Positions 41,536 through 51,399 of a stretch of DNA of 64,000 nucleotides are shown here, piece after piece (position 1 is the stretch's first letter; the number at the start of each line of letters is the position of its first letter). Source of the DNA: Deltaproteobacteria bacterium RIFCSPHIGHO2_02_FULL_44_16 (GTDB taxonomy: Bacteria; UBA10199; 2-02-FULL-44-16); contig MGRM01000027.1 in the NCBI GenBank assembly GCA_001798185.1, positions 30,426 to 94,425 on the forward strand, written 5' to 3'. Under the pieces are notes generated by a model. That model was not told the origin of the DNA. It saw only the letters and a program-made list of their open reading frames with translations, and searched no databases. The translations under genes were made by a program, and so were the position numbers.

Positions 41536-44091
41536 TTAAGCAGGTCGAACTATAGCAAGGGTATAGGCATCGAGTTTGATGTATTTTTTTGCAACTCGCT
41601 GAATATCTTCCACGGTCACTTTGAGAATTTTCTGAGGAAATATCCTCGCTTCATCAATCCCGAGTTTGCAAATGTGATTGAGGGCAAAATTCATTGAGAC
41701 AGTACTGTTTCGTTGTTGTTCAAGTTCGTGGGTCCCCACAAGATATTGTTGTGAGCGGTGGAGTTCTATTTTTTTGACTGGCTCGCGTAAGAGAGAGTCG
41801 AGTTCGAGCAAAATCGCATCAATGGCCGTTGTCAGTTTCGCGGGGTCTGTTCCAATATAGACTGCAAAATGTCCCGGATCGATTCCTGGTTGAAAAAGGG
41901 AAGTGACAGAATACGCAAGACTCATTTGATCGCGCAGCTTCAAAAAGAGACGACCTCCTTGGCCCGAAAGAATGTTATTGAGCACAATCATAGCGTAGGT
42001 ATCGTTCTCTTTGAGGCGTGGTCCTTGAAATCCAAGAACCATGTGAGCCTGTTTTTTTTCTCTCTTTTTAATTTCAGTTTTCTGAATGATGCGTGGTGCC
42101 GGATCATCATGAAGATGAGGGGCTGCGCCCTTTCCAGGGGAAAGTTTAAAAATATATTCTGCGAGAAGATCTTTGATTTCTTGAGGTGAGACATCTCCTA
42201 CGACCGCAATCACGGTCTCTTGTGCGCGCATTCTGCTTTTCCAAAATTTGAGCAATGGTGAGGAAGCGAGTTTTGAAACAGAGCTCTTGCTTCCAAGACT
42301 TTTGAGTCCATAAGGATGTGTTGGAAAAAGAGTCTTTAAAAAATCCATAAAAACAAGTTTGGCAAGCGCATCTTCTTGCTGACGTATAGCTTGAAGTTGC
42401 AATCTTTTTTCTTTTGCAACTTCATCGGCCGCAAATGCAGGCGAAATAAGGACGTCCGTAAAAATGGAAATGCCATCTCGAAGATGTTCACTTAAAAATT
42501 CTGATCGAAGTCCTAAAGCATGACGTCCACTAAACCCATTTATTTCCCCTGCGATTTTTTCAATGTCATGAGCAATGTTGAGCGCTGTTCGGCTTGTTGT
42601 CCCTTTCGTGACGAGTTGTGAAATGAGAGCGTTTATCCCGTTATTCTGTTTTGTCTCAAAACGAAGACCTCCAGGGGCTGCAGCGGTGATCGAAACAAGA
42701 GGAAGCGTATGGTTTTCATGGATGATAAGCGTCACGCCATTGGAGAGATGTGTCAACGTTGTTGGATCCTTTTTTTGGCTTCTTTTTGAAGACGAGATTT
42801 TCGGTTTTTGCTGCAATATATTTTTTAATTCTTCTCCTTTTCCTTTCCACTTTGATTTTTGAGGAGTGAGAAGAATAGAAGTTGCTTTCTGCATCGCAAG
42901 ATATGTTTGTGCGACACGTTGCACATCTTGTGGTGTCACGGTTGTCAACATGTGATAGTAACGTTCTTCAAATTGAGAGGTCCCTGCTGTTGCGAGAAAA
43001 TAGGCAAGTTTCCCTGCTTCTCCTCCGACGGTTTCGCGTTCGTAAAATTCATTGGCGCGGATATTGATTTTCGCACGCGATATTTCTGACATGCTGATGG
43101 GTTCGTCCATGATGAGCTTGAGTTCCTGAGTGATCGCCTCAAAAGCTTTTTTCACATTGGCATCTTGCATCAGACCACCAATGATAAAAAGTCCAGGATC
43201 ACGAGGAGTATAGGCATGAGCGGAAATGTGATGAACGAGATGTCGCTTTTCTTTTATTTTTTGTTCTAAGCGAGCGCTTTCCGTTCCTCCCAGAATGTAA
43301 CTTAAAATATCGAGCGCAGGAATATCATCGTGACAGATGTGAGGAATGTGAAAGGCAAGAGCAAAATGAGTGCTCTGAATATTCATCGATTTAAGAGCGA
43401 TTTTGAGATGTGTCTGAGGAGGTTCTTGGTTGATGGTAAAGTTATGCGGAGGAGGTGGGCCTTGAAAACCTGAGAAAACGCGTTCGATTTTTTTCAGCAT
43501 TTGTTTTGTTTGAAAGTCGCCAACAACGATAAGCACAGTATTTGCAGGGGTATACCAACGAGTATAAAAACTTTTGAGATCCTTCGAGGTAAAAGATTTT
43601 ACCGTTTCCGGAAAACCGATAATCGGACGGCCGTAAGGATGTGTCGAATATGCGGTTCGAAAAAGATATTCTCCCACCATTTGATGAGGGCTATCGTGTT
43701 CTCGGCGAATTTCTTCCAGGATCACTTCTTGCTCGCGCGCGAGTTCTTCAGCATCAAAAAGAGGATGCTGTACCGCATCAGCAAGAATTTCGAGAGCTTG
43801 ATCTGCAAAGCGCGACGCCATATTAATGTAATAAACTGTTTGATCAAAAGAGGTGTAGGCATTAATATCGCCACCGCAAGCTTCGACATCGTGTGCGATT
43901 GTTCCCACAGCTCTGGTAGGAGTTCCTTTAAAGAGCATATGTTCAATGACATGAGCGATCCCAGCTTCGCTGTCTGTTTCAAAAGCGCTTCCCACTTTGA
44001 ACAAGACGTTCAAAGAAATAACGGGAGCAGTATGATTTTCTTCCAGCAGCACATGCATGCCATTGGGAAGAAAAGAAGAAGAAAGACCCAT
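41536..44091 (-). CDS. M16-family zinc metalloprotease, fused two-domain form
   Basis: An 851-residue protein of two M16 peptidase halves. The N-terminal half has the zinc site HVIEH (about residues 46-50, GIAHVIEHMLFKGT) with the downstream Glu in EVILEEIRREHDSP. The C-terminal half lacks HxxEH (ETKQNNGINALISQLVTKGT) and keeps the M16 tail region, so it is the non-catalytic partner. Most bacterial M16 proteases are two separate proteins or one fused chain; this is a fused form, with no signal peptide. Substrate unknown. Confidence 0.92.
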   Translation of the reverse strand: MGLSSSFLPNGMHVLLEENHTAPVISLNVLFKVGSAFETDSEAGIAHVIEHMLFKGTPTRAVGTIAHDVEACGGDINAYTSFDQTVYYINMASRFADQALEILADAVQHPLFDAEELAREQEVILEEIRREHDSPHQMVGEYLFRTAYSTHPYGRPIIGFPETVKSFTSKDLKSFYTRWYTPANTVLIVVGDFQTKQMLKKIERVFSGFQGPPPPHNFTINQEPPQTHLKIALKSMNIQSTHFALAFHIPHICHDDIPALDILSYILGGTESARLEQKIKEKRHLVHHISAHAYTPRDPGLFIIGGLMQDANVKKAFEAITQELKLIMDEPISMSEISRAKINIRANEFYERETVGGEAGKLAYFLATAGTSQFEERYYHMLTTVTPQDVQRVAQTYLAMQKATSILLTPQKSKWKGKGEELKNILQQKPKISSSKRSQKKDPTTLTHLSNGVTLIIHENHTLPLVSITAAAPGGLRFETKQNNGINALISQLVTKGTTSRTALNIAHDIEKIAGEINGFSGRHALGLRSEFLSEHLRDGISIFTDVLISPAFAADEVAKEKRLQLQAIRQQEDALAKLVFMDFLKTLFPTHPYGLKSLGSKSSVSKLASSPLLKFWKSRMRAQETVIAVVGDVSPQEIKDLLAEYIFKLSPGKGAAPHLHDDPAPRIIQKTEIKKREKKQAHMVLGFQGPRLKENDTYAMIVLNNILSGQGGRLFLKLRDQMSLAYSVTSLFQPGIDPGHFAVYIGTDPAKLTTAIDAILLELDSLLREPVKKIELHRSQQYLVGTHELEQQRNSTVSMNFALNHICKLGIDEARIFPQKILKVTVEDIQRVAKKYIKLDAYTLAIVRPA

Positions 44092-44193
44092 GCTTGACTC
44101 CTTTAATCGAAAACGACAAACGTTAAAGAAAAGAAGAGCTGAGAGCGTTTAATCATTTGATATTTATATAGAAAAAAAAGAAAGGAAAGTGAA

Positions 44194-44289
44194 ATGTGAG
44201 AACTTGTTTTGATTCGTCACGGTCAGGCTGATGGCAATGTTCGGCTCGTTCACTCTAACGCGTTCAATGGTTTTGGAAGTGATTTGTAG
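44194..44289 (+). pseudogene. Remnant of a histidine-phosphatase (RHG) gene
   Basis: A ribosome site (AAAGGAAAG) and ATG at 44194 are followed at once by TGA. The same frame then reads ELVLIRHGQADGNVRLVHSN until TAG at 44287. LVLIRHGxxxxN is the N-terminal signature of histidine phosphatases/phosphoglycerate mutases, with the catalytic His in RHG. Only about 30 codons remain; the rest is gone, and a family C repeat starts soon after at 44317. The remaining part of the roughly 300-base gap (44092-44391) shows no other gene. Confidence 0.5.
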
Positions 44290-44316
44290 GGTTTGTTTTC
44301 AAAGCTCGATATTTTC

Positions 44317-44371
44317 GCTCACCCTGAGCCTGTCGAAGGGTGAGACATGCTTCGACAAGCTCAGCATGAGC
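44317..44371 (+). repeat. Palindromic repeat, family C, copy 2
   Basis: Contains CACCCTGAGCCTGTCGAAGG and its inverse TTCGACAAGCTCAGCATGAG around GGTGAGACATGC, so a tail-to-tail pair. Just upstream of ligA. Confidence 0.75.
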
Positions 44372-44391
44372 GGCTAGAATTATAGAATACG

Positions 44392-46293
44392 ATGAAAAAA
44401 TCTGATTTTCAAAAAATGTCGGTGGAAGCACTCGAAGCCGAAGTGCGCCGACATAACGAACTTTATTTTCTCCAGCATGCTCCAGAAATTTCGGATGAAC
44501 TGTTTGATCAATTAGTCGAAATACTTCGAAAGAAAAAACCAGATTCATTTGTGCTCACAGAACTTATTTCTGATGTGCGTGAAGAAGGAAAAAAAGTAAA
44601 GCACGCAGCGCCGATGTTGTCGCTGGATAAATGTTACGATGAAGCTTCGCTTCTCTCGTGGGCATCAAAGTTTGAAGGAGATGTTTTGGGAATGCCGAAA
44701 ATTGATGGATGCGCGGTTTCCCTTCATTATGATCAGAGCGGAAAACTTTCACGCGCCGCAACACGCGGGAGTGGCATTGAAGGCGAAGATATTACGGCCA
44801 ATGTCCACGCTGTTGATTCTATTCCGAAACAACTGAAGATTCAGAATGTTGAAGTAAGGGGAGAAGTGTACATGCCTCTTTCGATTTTTCTCAAGTATCG
44901 TGAAACCTTTGCCAATCCTCGCAATCTCGCAGCGGGAGCGATCAAGCAAAAAGATCCGAAGAAAACGGGCGCATATTCTCTTTCCTTTTTCGCGTTTGAT
45001 CTTCTGGGGACTCAGGCGATGTCAGAAGTTGAAAAGCGTGAAACGCTTCAGCAACAAAAAATTCCGGCGCTGGAATGGAAACTTCTGAAGAGAGATGAGA
45101 TGGGATTCTATTTTGCTCACATCTTGAAAAAGCGCGCAGCGCTTGATTTTGAAACCGATGGTGTTGTGTTTAAAGTCAATCTTCTCTCAGAGCAAAAGAG
45201 GCTCGGCAACACAGCGCATCATCCTCGTTATGCGCTTGCCTATAAATTTCAAGGAGACGCGGATACGACACTTCTTCTCGATGTGGAGTGGAGTGTGTCG
45301 AGAACGGGTGCGATTACGCCGGTCGGAATTGTTGAACCGGTGAAGCTTTCCGGGGCGATCGTGAAGCGAACATCACTTCATAATGTGGGAAGGATGGAAA
45401 AGTTTGGCGTCACGAAAGGGGCAACTGTGTTGATGATGCGTCGTGGCGGCGTTATTCCGCATCTTGAATCGGTTATTGAACAGGGCAATGAAAAAATAGA
45501 AACGCCGAAGGTGTGCCCATCATGTGGTTCTCCGACAAAAAGAGTCGATGATTTTCTTTACTGCACCAATCCAAAAAGATGTGTGAAGAGTAAAGTCGGC
45601 GAATTCGCTCATTTTGTGAAAGCGCTTGAGATCGATGGTTTTGGTGAAAAACTTTTAGAGCAACTGTATGAACAAGGCCTCGTGACAGATATTTCTGAGT
45701 TTTATGAGTTGACGTTCGATGAACTGCTTCAGCTTAAGCGCATGGGAGAGACGTTAGCAACAAAGCTGCTTCGCCATATTCAGGAAAAGCGAAAGCTTTC
45801 TCTTGAAACTTTTTTGCAGAGTTTAGGCATTCGAGAAGTGGGGAGACAGGCTGCAAAACTTCTCGTTGAGTATGGTGATGGAGAAAAAATTCGCTCTGCT
45901 ACAGAGGAAGAACTGGCAACACTTCATGGCATTGGACCGGTGATGGCGCATGAAATTGTGAGAGGCTTGAAGAAAAAAAGAAAAACAATTGAGCGCTTAC
46001 TCAAGCATGTTCGTCTTACGCATCAACCATCCACAAAAAAAGGTCCGCTTTCGGGAAAAAGTTTTCTTTTTACCGGAACGCTTGCATCGATGCAGCGTAA
46101 AGAGGCGGAAGATCGCGTCGAAGCGTCCGGTGGAGTCATGGCACAATCAGTAACCAAATATCTCGATTATTTAGTTGTCGGAGATGAAGGTGGCGCTGGA
46201 TCAAAGCTTACCAAAGCAGAGCAACTTGTAAAAAAAGGTGGAAAAGTCAAAATTATCTCGGAGAAAGAATTTTTGAAGATTATAACTATTTGA
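44392..46293 (+). CDS. ligA: NAD-dependent DNA ligase
   Basis: A 633-residue LigA that seals nicks in replication and repair. Adenylated Lys in MPKIDGCAVS (K103), with TRGSGIEGEDITAN following. The Zn finger is CPSCG...YCTNPKRC, then helix-hairpin-helix repeats and a C-terminal BRCT domain (GKSFLFTGTLASMQRKEAED). Slightly shorter than the usual 670. The N-terminal Ia domain is compact, with HNELYFLQHAPEISDELFDQ for NMN binding. Confidence 0.95.
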   Translation: MKKSDFQKMSVEALEAEVRRHNELYFLQHAPEISDELFDQLVEILRKKKPDSFVLTELISDVREEGKKVKHAAPMLSLDKCYDEASLLSWASKFEGDVLGMPKIDGCAVSLHYDQSGKLSRAATRGSGIEGEDITANVHAVDSIPKQLKIQNVEVRGEVYMPLSIFLKYRETFANPRNLAAGAIKQKDPKKTGAYSLSFFAFDLLGTQAMSEVEKRETLQQQKIPALEWKLLKRDEMGFYFAHILKKRAALDFETDGVVFKVNLLSEQKRLGNTAHHPRYALAYKFQGDADTTLLLDVEWSVSRTGAITPVGIVEPVKLSGAIVKRTSLHNVGRMEKFGVTKGATVLMMRRGGVIPHLESVIEQGNEKIETPKVCPSCGSPTKRVDDFLYCTNPKRCVKSKVGEFAHFVKALEIDGFGEKLLEQLYEQGLVTDISEFYELTFDELLQLKRMGETLATKLLRHIQEKRKLSLETFLQSLGIREVGRQAAKLLVEYGDGEKIRSATEEELATLHGIGPVMAHEIVRGLKKKRKTIERLLKHVRLTHQPSTKKGPLSGKSFLFTGTLASMQRKEAEDRVEASGGVMAQSVTKYLDYLVVGDEGGAGSKLTKAEQLVKKGGKVKIISEKEFLKIITI

Positions 46294-46324
46294 AATTATT
46301 GAGTAATTTTATTATTTTCTGCCG

Positions 46325-46352
46325 CAACTTTTGCCCCCTCTCAGAACGATAA
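46325..46352 (+). promoter_or_regulatory. Candidate FliA/sigma-28-type promoter, third site, outside the T3SS locus
   Basis: CAACTTT at 46325-46331, 14 bases, ACGATAA at 46346-46352. Same spacer as the two T3SS sites, and the same 24-base distance to the start codon as the first. Preceded by GC as at the other sites. Confidence 0.5.
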
Positions 46353-46376
46353 TAGAGATGAACAAGGGAGAGTTCT

Positions 46377-47111
46377 ATGCGTGGAAGTGGGGCAGTTGCA
46401 GATCGTATTGAGGCTACTCGAACTCGCGCCGCAGAGAGTGAGAATCTTGCGGGCGTGACGCAAGAGCGGGCTGATGAAGCATATACGCATCGTGCTCAGC
46501 AAAATGATTTGGCGCTTGAAAAAGCTGATATCCAGATTGATGGTCAACGCAACAAAGTTGAGACAGGACTTCAATCTCGTAATCTCGCGCAAACCATGCT
46601 CAGCGAGAATTTTGAACTTTATCGCATTCGTTATTTTCTTCATCAACTCGCCATCGATTTTCAAGAATTTGCCGGAAAAGCAGAGGCGCGCACTCGCATG
46701 CAAAAGGTCATGGATGAAGTTCTTTCAAGTATTGGAAAGGCCTTTAGCCGACTTGCAGCGTCGAAGTTAGGGGAGTTAGGGGGAAGAATCTATGCGCAAG
46801 GCTTTGAAGCAGCGAGAGAGCTGAACTTAGGAGTTGATCGTCCCGTCGATTTTGGTGAGCTGATGCGATCATGGAATGAAGTCATTCAAGGGCGCCAACG
46901 TCTTCAACAACTTGAGGTGCAAGTGAAAGAACTTTTTGCCGATTTGGAATCCGCACTGCGGCAAAGAGAAAATACAAAAGAAGAAGGTGAAGTTCAATTA
47001 GCAGAGATTGAATCTGAGTTTCGAGCAAAAATCGAAGAGATATTTTCGAAGGCAACGGAGCTTTCGCGTGAAGCGGACGCATTGGAGTCAGGACTTCCCT
47101 CTCCAACATAA
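46377..47111 (+). CDS. Coiled-coil protein, candidate member of the T3SS/sigma-28 regulon
   Basis: 244 residues, all helical and charged, no signal peptide, no membrane segment. Heptad-rich N-terminal half (AQQNDLALEKADIQIDGQRN), a central segment with LGELGGRIYAQGFEAARELN and a C-terminal coiled coil (LQQLEVQVKELFADLESALR). No family recognised. The promoter with the T3SS-type motif, the preceding GGGAGAG ribosome site and a strong terminator after it define a single-gene unit. A secreted effector or filament-like protein is possible. Confidence 0.6.
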   Translation: MRGSGAVADRIEATRTRAAESENLAGVTQERADEAYTHRAQQNDLALEKADIQIDGQRNKVETGLQSRNLAQTMLSENFELYRIRYFLHQLAIDFQEFAGKAEARTRMQKVMDEVLSSIGKAFSRLAASKLGELGGRIYAQGFEAARELNLGVDRPVDFGELMRSWNEVIQGRQRLQQLEVQVKELFADLESALRQRENTKEEGEVQLAEIESEFRAKIEEIFSKATELSREADALESGLPSPT

Positions 47112-47129
47112 TTTTGATTCTCAAAAATA

Positions 47130-47157
47130 AAAAGGGTGAGCATATGCTCACCCTTTT
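47130..47157. terminator. Bidirectional hairpin terminator
   Basis: A perfect 28-base palindrome, AAAAGGGTGAGCAT and its complement, with a T-tract after it on + and an A-tract before it, so it works for both the + strand gene at 46377 and the convergent lipoprotein gene ending at 47177. Confidence 0.9.
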
Positions 47158-47176
47158 TTATAAAGAATAAAATTCT

Positions 47177-48913
47177 TTAAAATGTTGAACAGCGACCACT
47201 ATTTGGTCCCCAGCCTTGACCACCACTTGTTTTACATGCTTCTTGTGACACCATTGTGGGGGAAGTCAGGCTCGTACAGCTTGTATCACTCCAACAACGT
47301 TCGAGGGTGTAACTTCCTTGTTGTTCAGAACGGACTTCTTCTTGGTGACCGACAAAATTTGGATCACTCCCTTTCTCATCAAGTTGAAAGCCATCATCCT
47401 TCATATCATTTTCAACGACCTTACGATGCTCTTGGTGGAAACAGGCTTCACCTCCAGCGCCGCGACGATTTCGGTAGCGTTCTTCATATGCCATACATTC
47501 TTTCATGTCACTTTCAGCGAGAGCGCTCATATCAACTGCATTTCCGGTATCACCAGCGGGAAGAGTCCCATCCCATTCTCGAGTAAATGTCGTATCAATA
47601 GTGGGCGAAGATAAACTTGTCCACGCATCACTCGCAGTTTTTGGGTTTGCACATTGAGAACTTGGAACGACACTATACTTACGATTTTTTAATTTTTTCC
47701 CGAGATCAATCGTCACATCTTCAATACCAATGCTATAACATTCGCCAAAGGTGTGACTGATGCTACAAGTATCGCCACTTGCGAGACTTAATCCCTGTTG
47801 TCCTGGACACAACTTGCTTGATTGCGTTAACGAAAGTCCTTCTGATTGACCGATATTTTGGAGCACTTCACCGCGATGTTCTGTTGGACAATTTTCGATC
47901 AAATCACTTGCTGGCATAGCCGGAACTTGTCCGCTAAAGTTTCCTTCACCGCAACCGCAGGTTTCATTTTGAACCGCACGTACGGAAGTGGTGAAGTTAT
48001 TTGCGACACCTGATTGGAAATCATTAAAAATCCCTTTATGATAAAAACGAATTTTATCTGCTGCATTGGCTTTATCATGTGAATATTCAAATCGGATATC
48101 TCCAAACAGTCCTGAAATTTGACCAATGATATCCACGACAGCATCCGAAGCTTGTGTCATAACGCCATCGCTAATCGTGACGTTCGTGCCTGTAATATCG
48201 ATCCTTGATCCCTCATTTTTTCCTCCGTGAGGGAAGCTATTAATAAGCATAGCGGTCACTTTTTTTGCTGCTTCATCAGTTGTAATCGTTGCTTCGAAAA
48301 GTCTCTTCGACTCACTGCCCGAAATCTGGACTGCGCCATCAATGCGCAATTCATTTCCATTAAAGGTGCCAGCACGAACAATCATGGTCTGACCGTCAGG
48401 GCGAAAATCCTCTTTTGCCTTATCATCGAATTCTTCTTCACCAGCATTGTGAAATTCGCGCTCATTTTTACGATCCTCATCGAGTTTCTCTTTCATATCA
48501 GCAGGGGGCGCTGGAATTTCGATGACATTATAAACGAAAGTATCAGTCCCAATTTTAAAGCCCGCTTTCTCTGCTTTTCGCATATGGCAGAGCATACTGT
48601 TCAATTGATCTCCTTGACGACCTATCTCTTCCAGATTCATATTTACTTCGCAACCAAGCCGCGAAAAGAGAGCTTTAAAATCAGCTTGCTCTCTTACATC
48701 TCCCGCGAGGCCCTTTGAAATCGAGGCGCTTGCAGAACCCTCTGAAGCGCTGAGCTCTGAGATATCGAATTCGGGAACAGCTCCAGTTGATGTTACTTTT
48801 GTTGTTGTTGTCGTTGTAGAAGTCGCGCTCGTACCGCTGCTTCCTCCGCATGCTCCTTGGAAGAAGACAAGCGTCACAAGACTCATTCCATAAAAAATTT
48901 TTCCAAGTTTCAT
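47177..48913 (-). CDS. Cys-rich lipoprotein of unknown function
   Basis: A 578-residue protein with a lipobox (MSLVTLVFFQGAC-GG) and a Ser/Thr-rich linker (about residues 24-45). The central half has a repeat-poor domain with NVTISDGVMTQASDAVVDII, and the C-terminal half carries about 15 Cys in pairs (ETCGCGEG, YSIG, RCWSDTSCTSL, EACKTSGG), suggesting disulphides. No family recognised. It is probably anchored at the outer membrane facing outwards or in the periplasm. The upstream 185-base gap (48914-49098) shows no clear promoter. Confidence 0.6.
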   Translation of the reverse strand: MKLGKIFYGMSLVTLVFFQGACGGSSGTSATSTTTTTTKVTSTGAVPEFDISELSASEGSASASISKGLAGDVREQADFKALFSRLGCEVNMNLEEIGRQGDQLNSMLCHMRKAEKAGFKIGTDTFVYNVIEIPAPPADMKEKLDEDRKNEREFHNAGEEEFDDKAKEDFRPDGQTMIVRAGTFNGNELRIDGAVQISGSESKRLFEATITTDEAAKKVTAMLINSFPHGGKNEGSRIDITGTNVTISDGVMTQASDAVVDIIGQISGLFGDIRFEYSHDKANAADKIRFYHKGIFNDFQSGVANNFTTSVRAVQNETCGCGEGNFSGQVPAMPASDLIENCPTEHRGEVLQNIGQSEGLSLTQSSKLCPGQQGLSLASGDTCSISHTFGECYSIGIEDVTIDLGKKLKNRKYSVVPSSQCANPKTASDAWTSLSSPTIDTTFTREWDGTLPAGDTGNAVDMSALAESDMKECMAYEERYRNRRGAGGEACFHQEHRKVVENDMKDDGFQLDEKGSDPNFVGHQEEVRSEQQGSYTLERCWSDTSCTSLTSPTMVSQEACKTSGGQGWGPNSGRCSTF

Positions 48914-49098
48914 AATCTCCCCCTCATGTAAGGTTTATCCCCGTGCGATACTGGAAGTGAAGCAAGAAAGATGCCAGAAAGAATTAATTTTTTTTGGTAT
49001 TTAAAATTGAGAAGTTAACACACATATCAACAGGTTTGAGAGTTCTGTTCTTGTATCTTTTCACCTCCATGTTTGCTTTTTTTGACGCTTGATTGTTT

Positions 49099-50073
49099 TT
49101 ATTTGAAGAGAGCATGTTTCTTCATTTTTGTCGCAAGGGTGGATCGAGGAATCCCGAGTTCTTTGGCCATTTGAGAACGATTCCCTTCATGTTTTTGCAC
49201 CGACGCCGCAAGCGTCGCTCGTTCAAGTTGCAAAAGGAGACTCTTATATTTTTTTGGCCGCGGTGCAGAAATGATCTTGATATGTTCAGCGCGAAGTTCG
49301 TTTCGGGGATGCAGCAATACCGATCGCTCAAGTGTATTTTTCAACTCACGTACATTTCCTGGCCACTCATATGCTTCAAGTTTTTCAAGAGCGCAGGGAA
49401 GTAAAGTTGGAGTACGGATCGTATGTTTCGTGAGCTCCAGAAGAAGTATCTTTGACAGAACTTCTATATCTTCTTTGCGATTACGCAGTGGAGGAAGGTA
49501 AATCGGAACCACAAAAATGCGATAAAAAAGATCAGCTCGAAAAGTTCCTTCATCAATCATCTGAAAGAGATCGCGATGTGTTGCGGAAAGAAGACGGATG
49601 TCGATGGTGATTTCGTGTTGTCCTCCAATGCGTCGAATCTTTCCGGTTTCAAGCGTGCGTAAGAGACGCGTTTGAAGTTCAAGGGGAAGCTCTCCGATTT
49701 CATCGAGGAAAAGTGTTCCACCATGTGCTTGTTCAAAAAATCCGGCACGACTTTCAAGAGCTCCGGTAAATGCGCCTCGCTCATGTCCGAAGAGAAGCGC
49801 TTCAATCATACTTGAAGGAAAAGCGCCGCAGTTAAGAGCGATCAAGGGTTTTTGTGCGCGAAGACCAAGTTCGTGGATGGAGGTTGCCACCAGTTCTTTC
49901 CCCGTTCCACTTTCGCCGCTAATGAGCACGGAAGCTTTTGAAGCTGCTGATCTCTCAATGAGCTCAAAGACTTCGCGCATTTGTCGGCCCGAGCCAATAA
50001 GCTTGCCAAGCGTTGCTATTTTTGGAAGAACGTTTCCGTCAAAAGAAGACATCGTCAATGTGGGGCGCAGCAA
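49099..50073 (-). CDS. Sigma-54-dependent activator without a sensory domain
   Basis: A 324-residue protein: AAA+ domain with Walker A GESGTGKE (about residues 48-55), GAFTGALES loop, [20 protein letters not shown] as Walker B region and VREL region, then Fis-type HTH (EGNRSQMAKELGIPRSTLAT). The N-terminus is only about 20 residues, so there is no receiver or FHA domain. Such activators are controlled by level or by a partner. The mdh gene diverges 135 bases away. Confidence 0.9.
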   Translation of the reverse strand: MLRPTLTMSSFDGNVLPKIATLGKLIGSGRQMREVFELIERSAASKASVLISGESGTGKELVATSIHELGLRAQKPLIALNCGAFPSSMIEALLFGHERGAFTGALESRAGFFEQAHGGTLFLDEIGELPLELQTRLLRTLETGKIRRIGGQHEITIDIRLLSATHRDLFQMIDEGTFRADLFYRIFVVPIYLPPLRNRKEDIEVLSKILLLELTKHTIRTPTLLPCALEKLEAYEWPGNVRELKNTLERSVLLHPRNELRAEHIKIISAPRPKKYKSLLLQLERATLAASVQKHEGNRSQMAKELGIPRSTLATKMKKHALFK

Positions 50074-50208
50074 AAGATGATCTAAAGTTTTTAGAGATAT
50101 GCGTCAACACTCTTAAAGGGTTTTTTACTATTTTTAAAATCATGTTCGAGAGAATTGTTCGCATTTATGCACTCTGTTTTATAAAGAGCACACAAAAGGA
50201 GAAGAATA

Positions 50209-51138
50209 ATGGCACGGAAAAAAGTGACAGTCGTTGGTGGTGGTTTTGTCGGATCGACAACAGCACAGCGTATCGCGGAAGCGAAACTTGCTGATGTCGT
50301 GCTTGTCGATATCCTCGAAGGAATGCCGCAGGGCAAAGCGCTTGATATGGCTCAGTCAGCACCACTGATGGGATTTGATTCTACGGTCATTGGAACAAAC
50401 GATTATGCGGATACGAAAGAGAGTGACATTGTGGTGATTACTGCAGGACTTGCGCGTAAGCCCGGTATGACACGCGATGATTTACTTTTAAAAAATGCAG
50501 AAATTGTTTCAGGAGTGGTGGAACAAACAATTCGATATTCTCCTCATGCGATTTTTCTTGTGGTGAGTAATCCTCTCGATGTCATGACCTATTTGACCTG
50601 GAAAAAATCTCAGTTACCAACGCATCGCGTGCTTGGCATGGCAGGCGTGCTCGACTCTGCGCGATATCGCACGTTCATTGCGATGGAACTCGATGTTTCT
50701 GTGAAAGATGTTCAGGCCATGGTGCTTGGCGGTCATGGCGATACCATGGTTCCGCTTCCACGTTATTCAACAGTTGCAGGAATTCCGATTACAGAACTTA
50801 TTTCTCCAGAACGGATTCACGCGATCAACGAACGCACCACAAATGGTGGAGCAGAAATTGTGCAACTTTTAAAAACAGGAAGTGCGTACTATGCTACTTC
50901 TGCGGCAGTGCTTGAAATGGTGCAAAGTATATTGCGCGATGAGCGAAGAATCCTTCCTTGCTGTGTCTATCTTGCAGGTCAATATGGCATCAAAAATCTT
51001 TACTGCGGTGTTCCTGCTATTCTTGATCACACGGGTGTTAAAGAGGTGATTGAGCTGCAACTCACGGGTGATGAGCTTGCGATGCTCAAACGTTCGGCGA
51101 GTTCGATTCGTGAGCAGGTAGGAAAACTCCAGCTTTGA
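50209..51138 (+). CDS. mdh: Malate dehydrogenase
   Basis: A 309-residue NAD-dependent enzyme of the LDH-like MDH class that interconverts malate and oxaloacetate. NAD-binding [32 protein letters not shown] with the Arg that confers malate over lactate; catalytic His in [15 protein letters not shown]. Ribosome site AAAGGAGAAG. Complete. Confidence 0.95.
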   Translation: MARKKVTVVGGGFVGSTTAQRIAEAKLADVVLVDILEGMPQGKALDMAQSAPLMGFDSTVIGTNDYADTKESDIVVITAGLARKPGMTRDDLLLKNAEIVSGVVEQTIRYSPHAIFLVVSNPLDVMTYLTWKKSQLPTHRVLGMAGVLDSARYRTFIAMELDVSVKDVQAMVLGGHGDTMVPLPRYSTVAGIPITELISPERIHAINERTTNGGAEIVQLLKTGSAYYATSAAVLEMVQSILRDERRILPCCVYLAGQYGIKNLYCGVPAILDHTGVKEVIELQLTGDELAMLKRSASSIREQVGKLQL

Positions 51139-51140
51139 TT

Positions 51141-51276
51141 CCGTTCATGCTGAGCCCTTCGATAACGCCGTTCATCCTGAGCTCGTCGAAGGAGAACGGC
51201 ATACTCAGGACATGCTTGTCGAAGCATTGAGTCACCCTTCGTCCCTCGACAAGCTCGGGATGAACTCAGGGTGAGC
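51141..51276 (+). repeat. Palindromic repeat cluster, family C, copy 3
   Basis: Three or more arms of the family (CATGCTGAGCCCTTCGATAA, CATCCTGAGCTCGTCGAAGG and CCCTCGACAAGCTCGGGATG) in alternating orientations, downstream of mdh. Nothing else is seen in the 51139-51399 gap. Confidence 0.75.
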
Positions 51277-51399
51277 GTTTTCTGACAGCTTTTGGTTAAA
51301 AGTGACTCGTTGTCATTCGGTTGAAGTGAAATCGTATTATTTTTCATAGAGTTAAATCATATTCCTTTGGCATATTTCTTGCTATTTTAAAGAAGAAGT

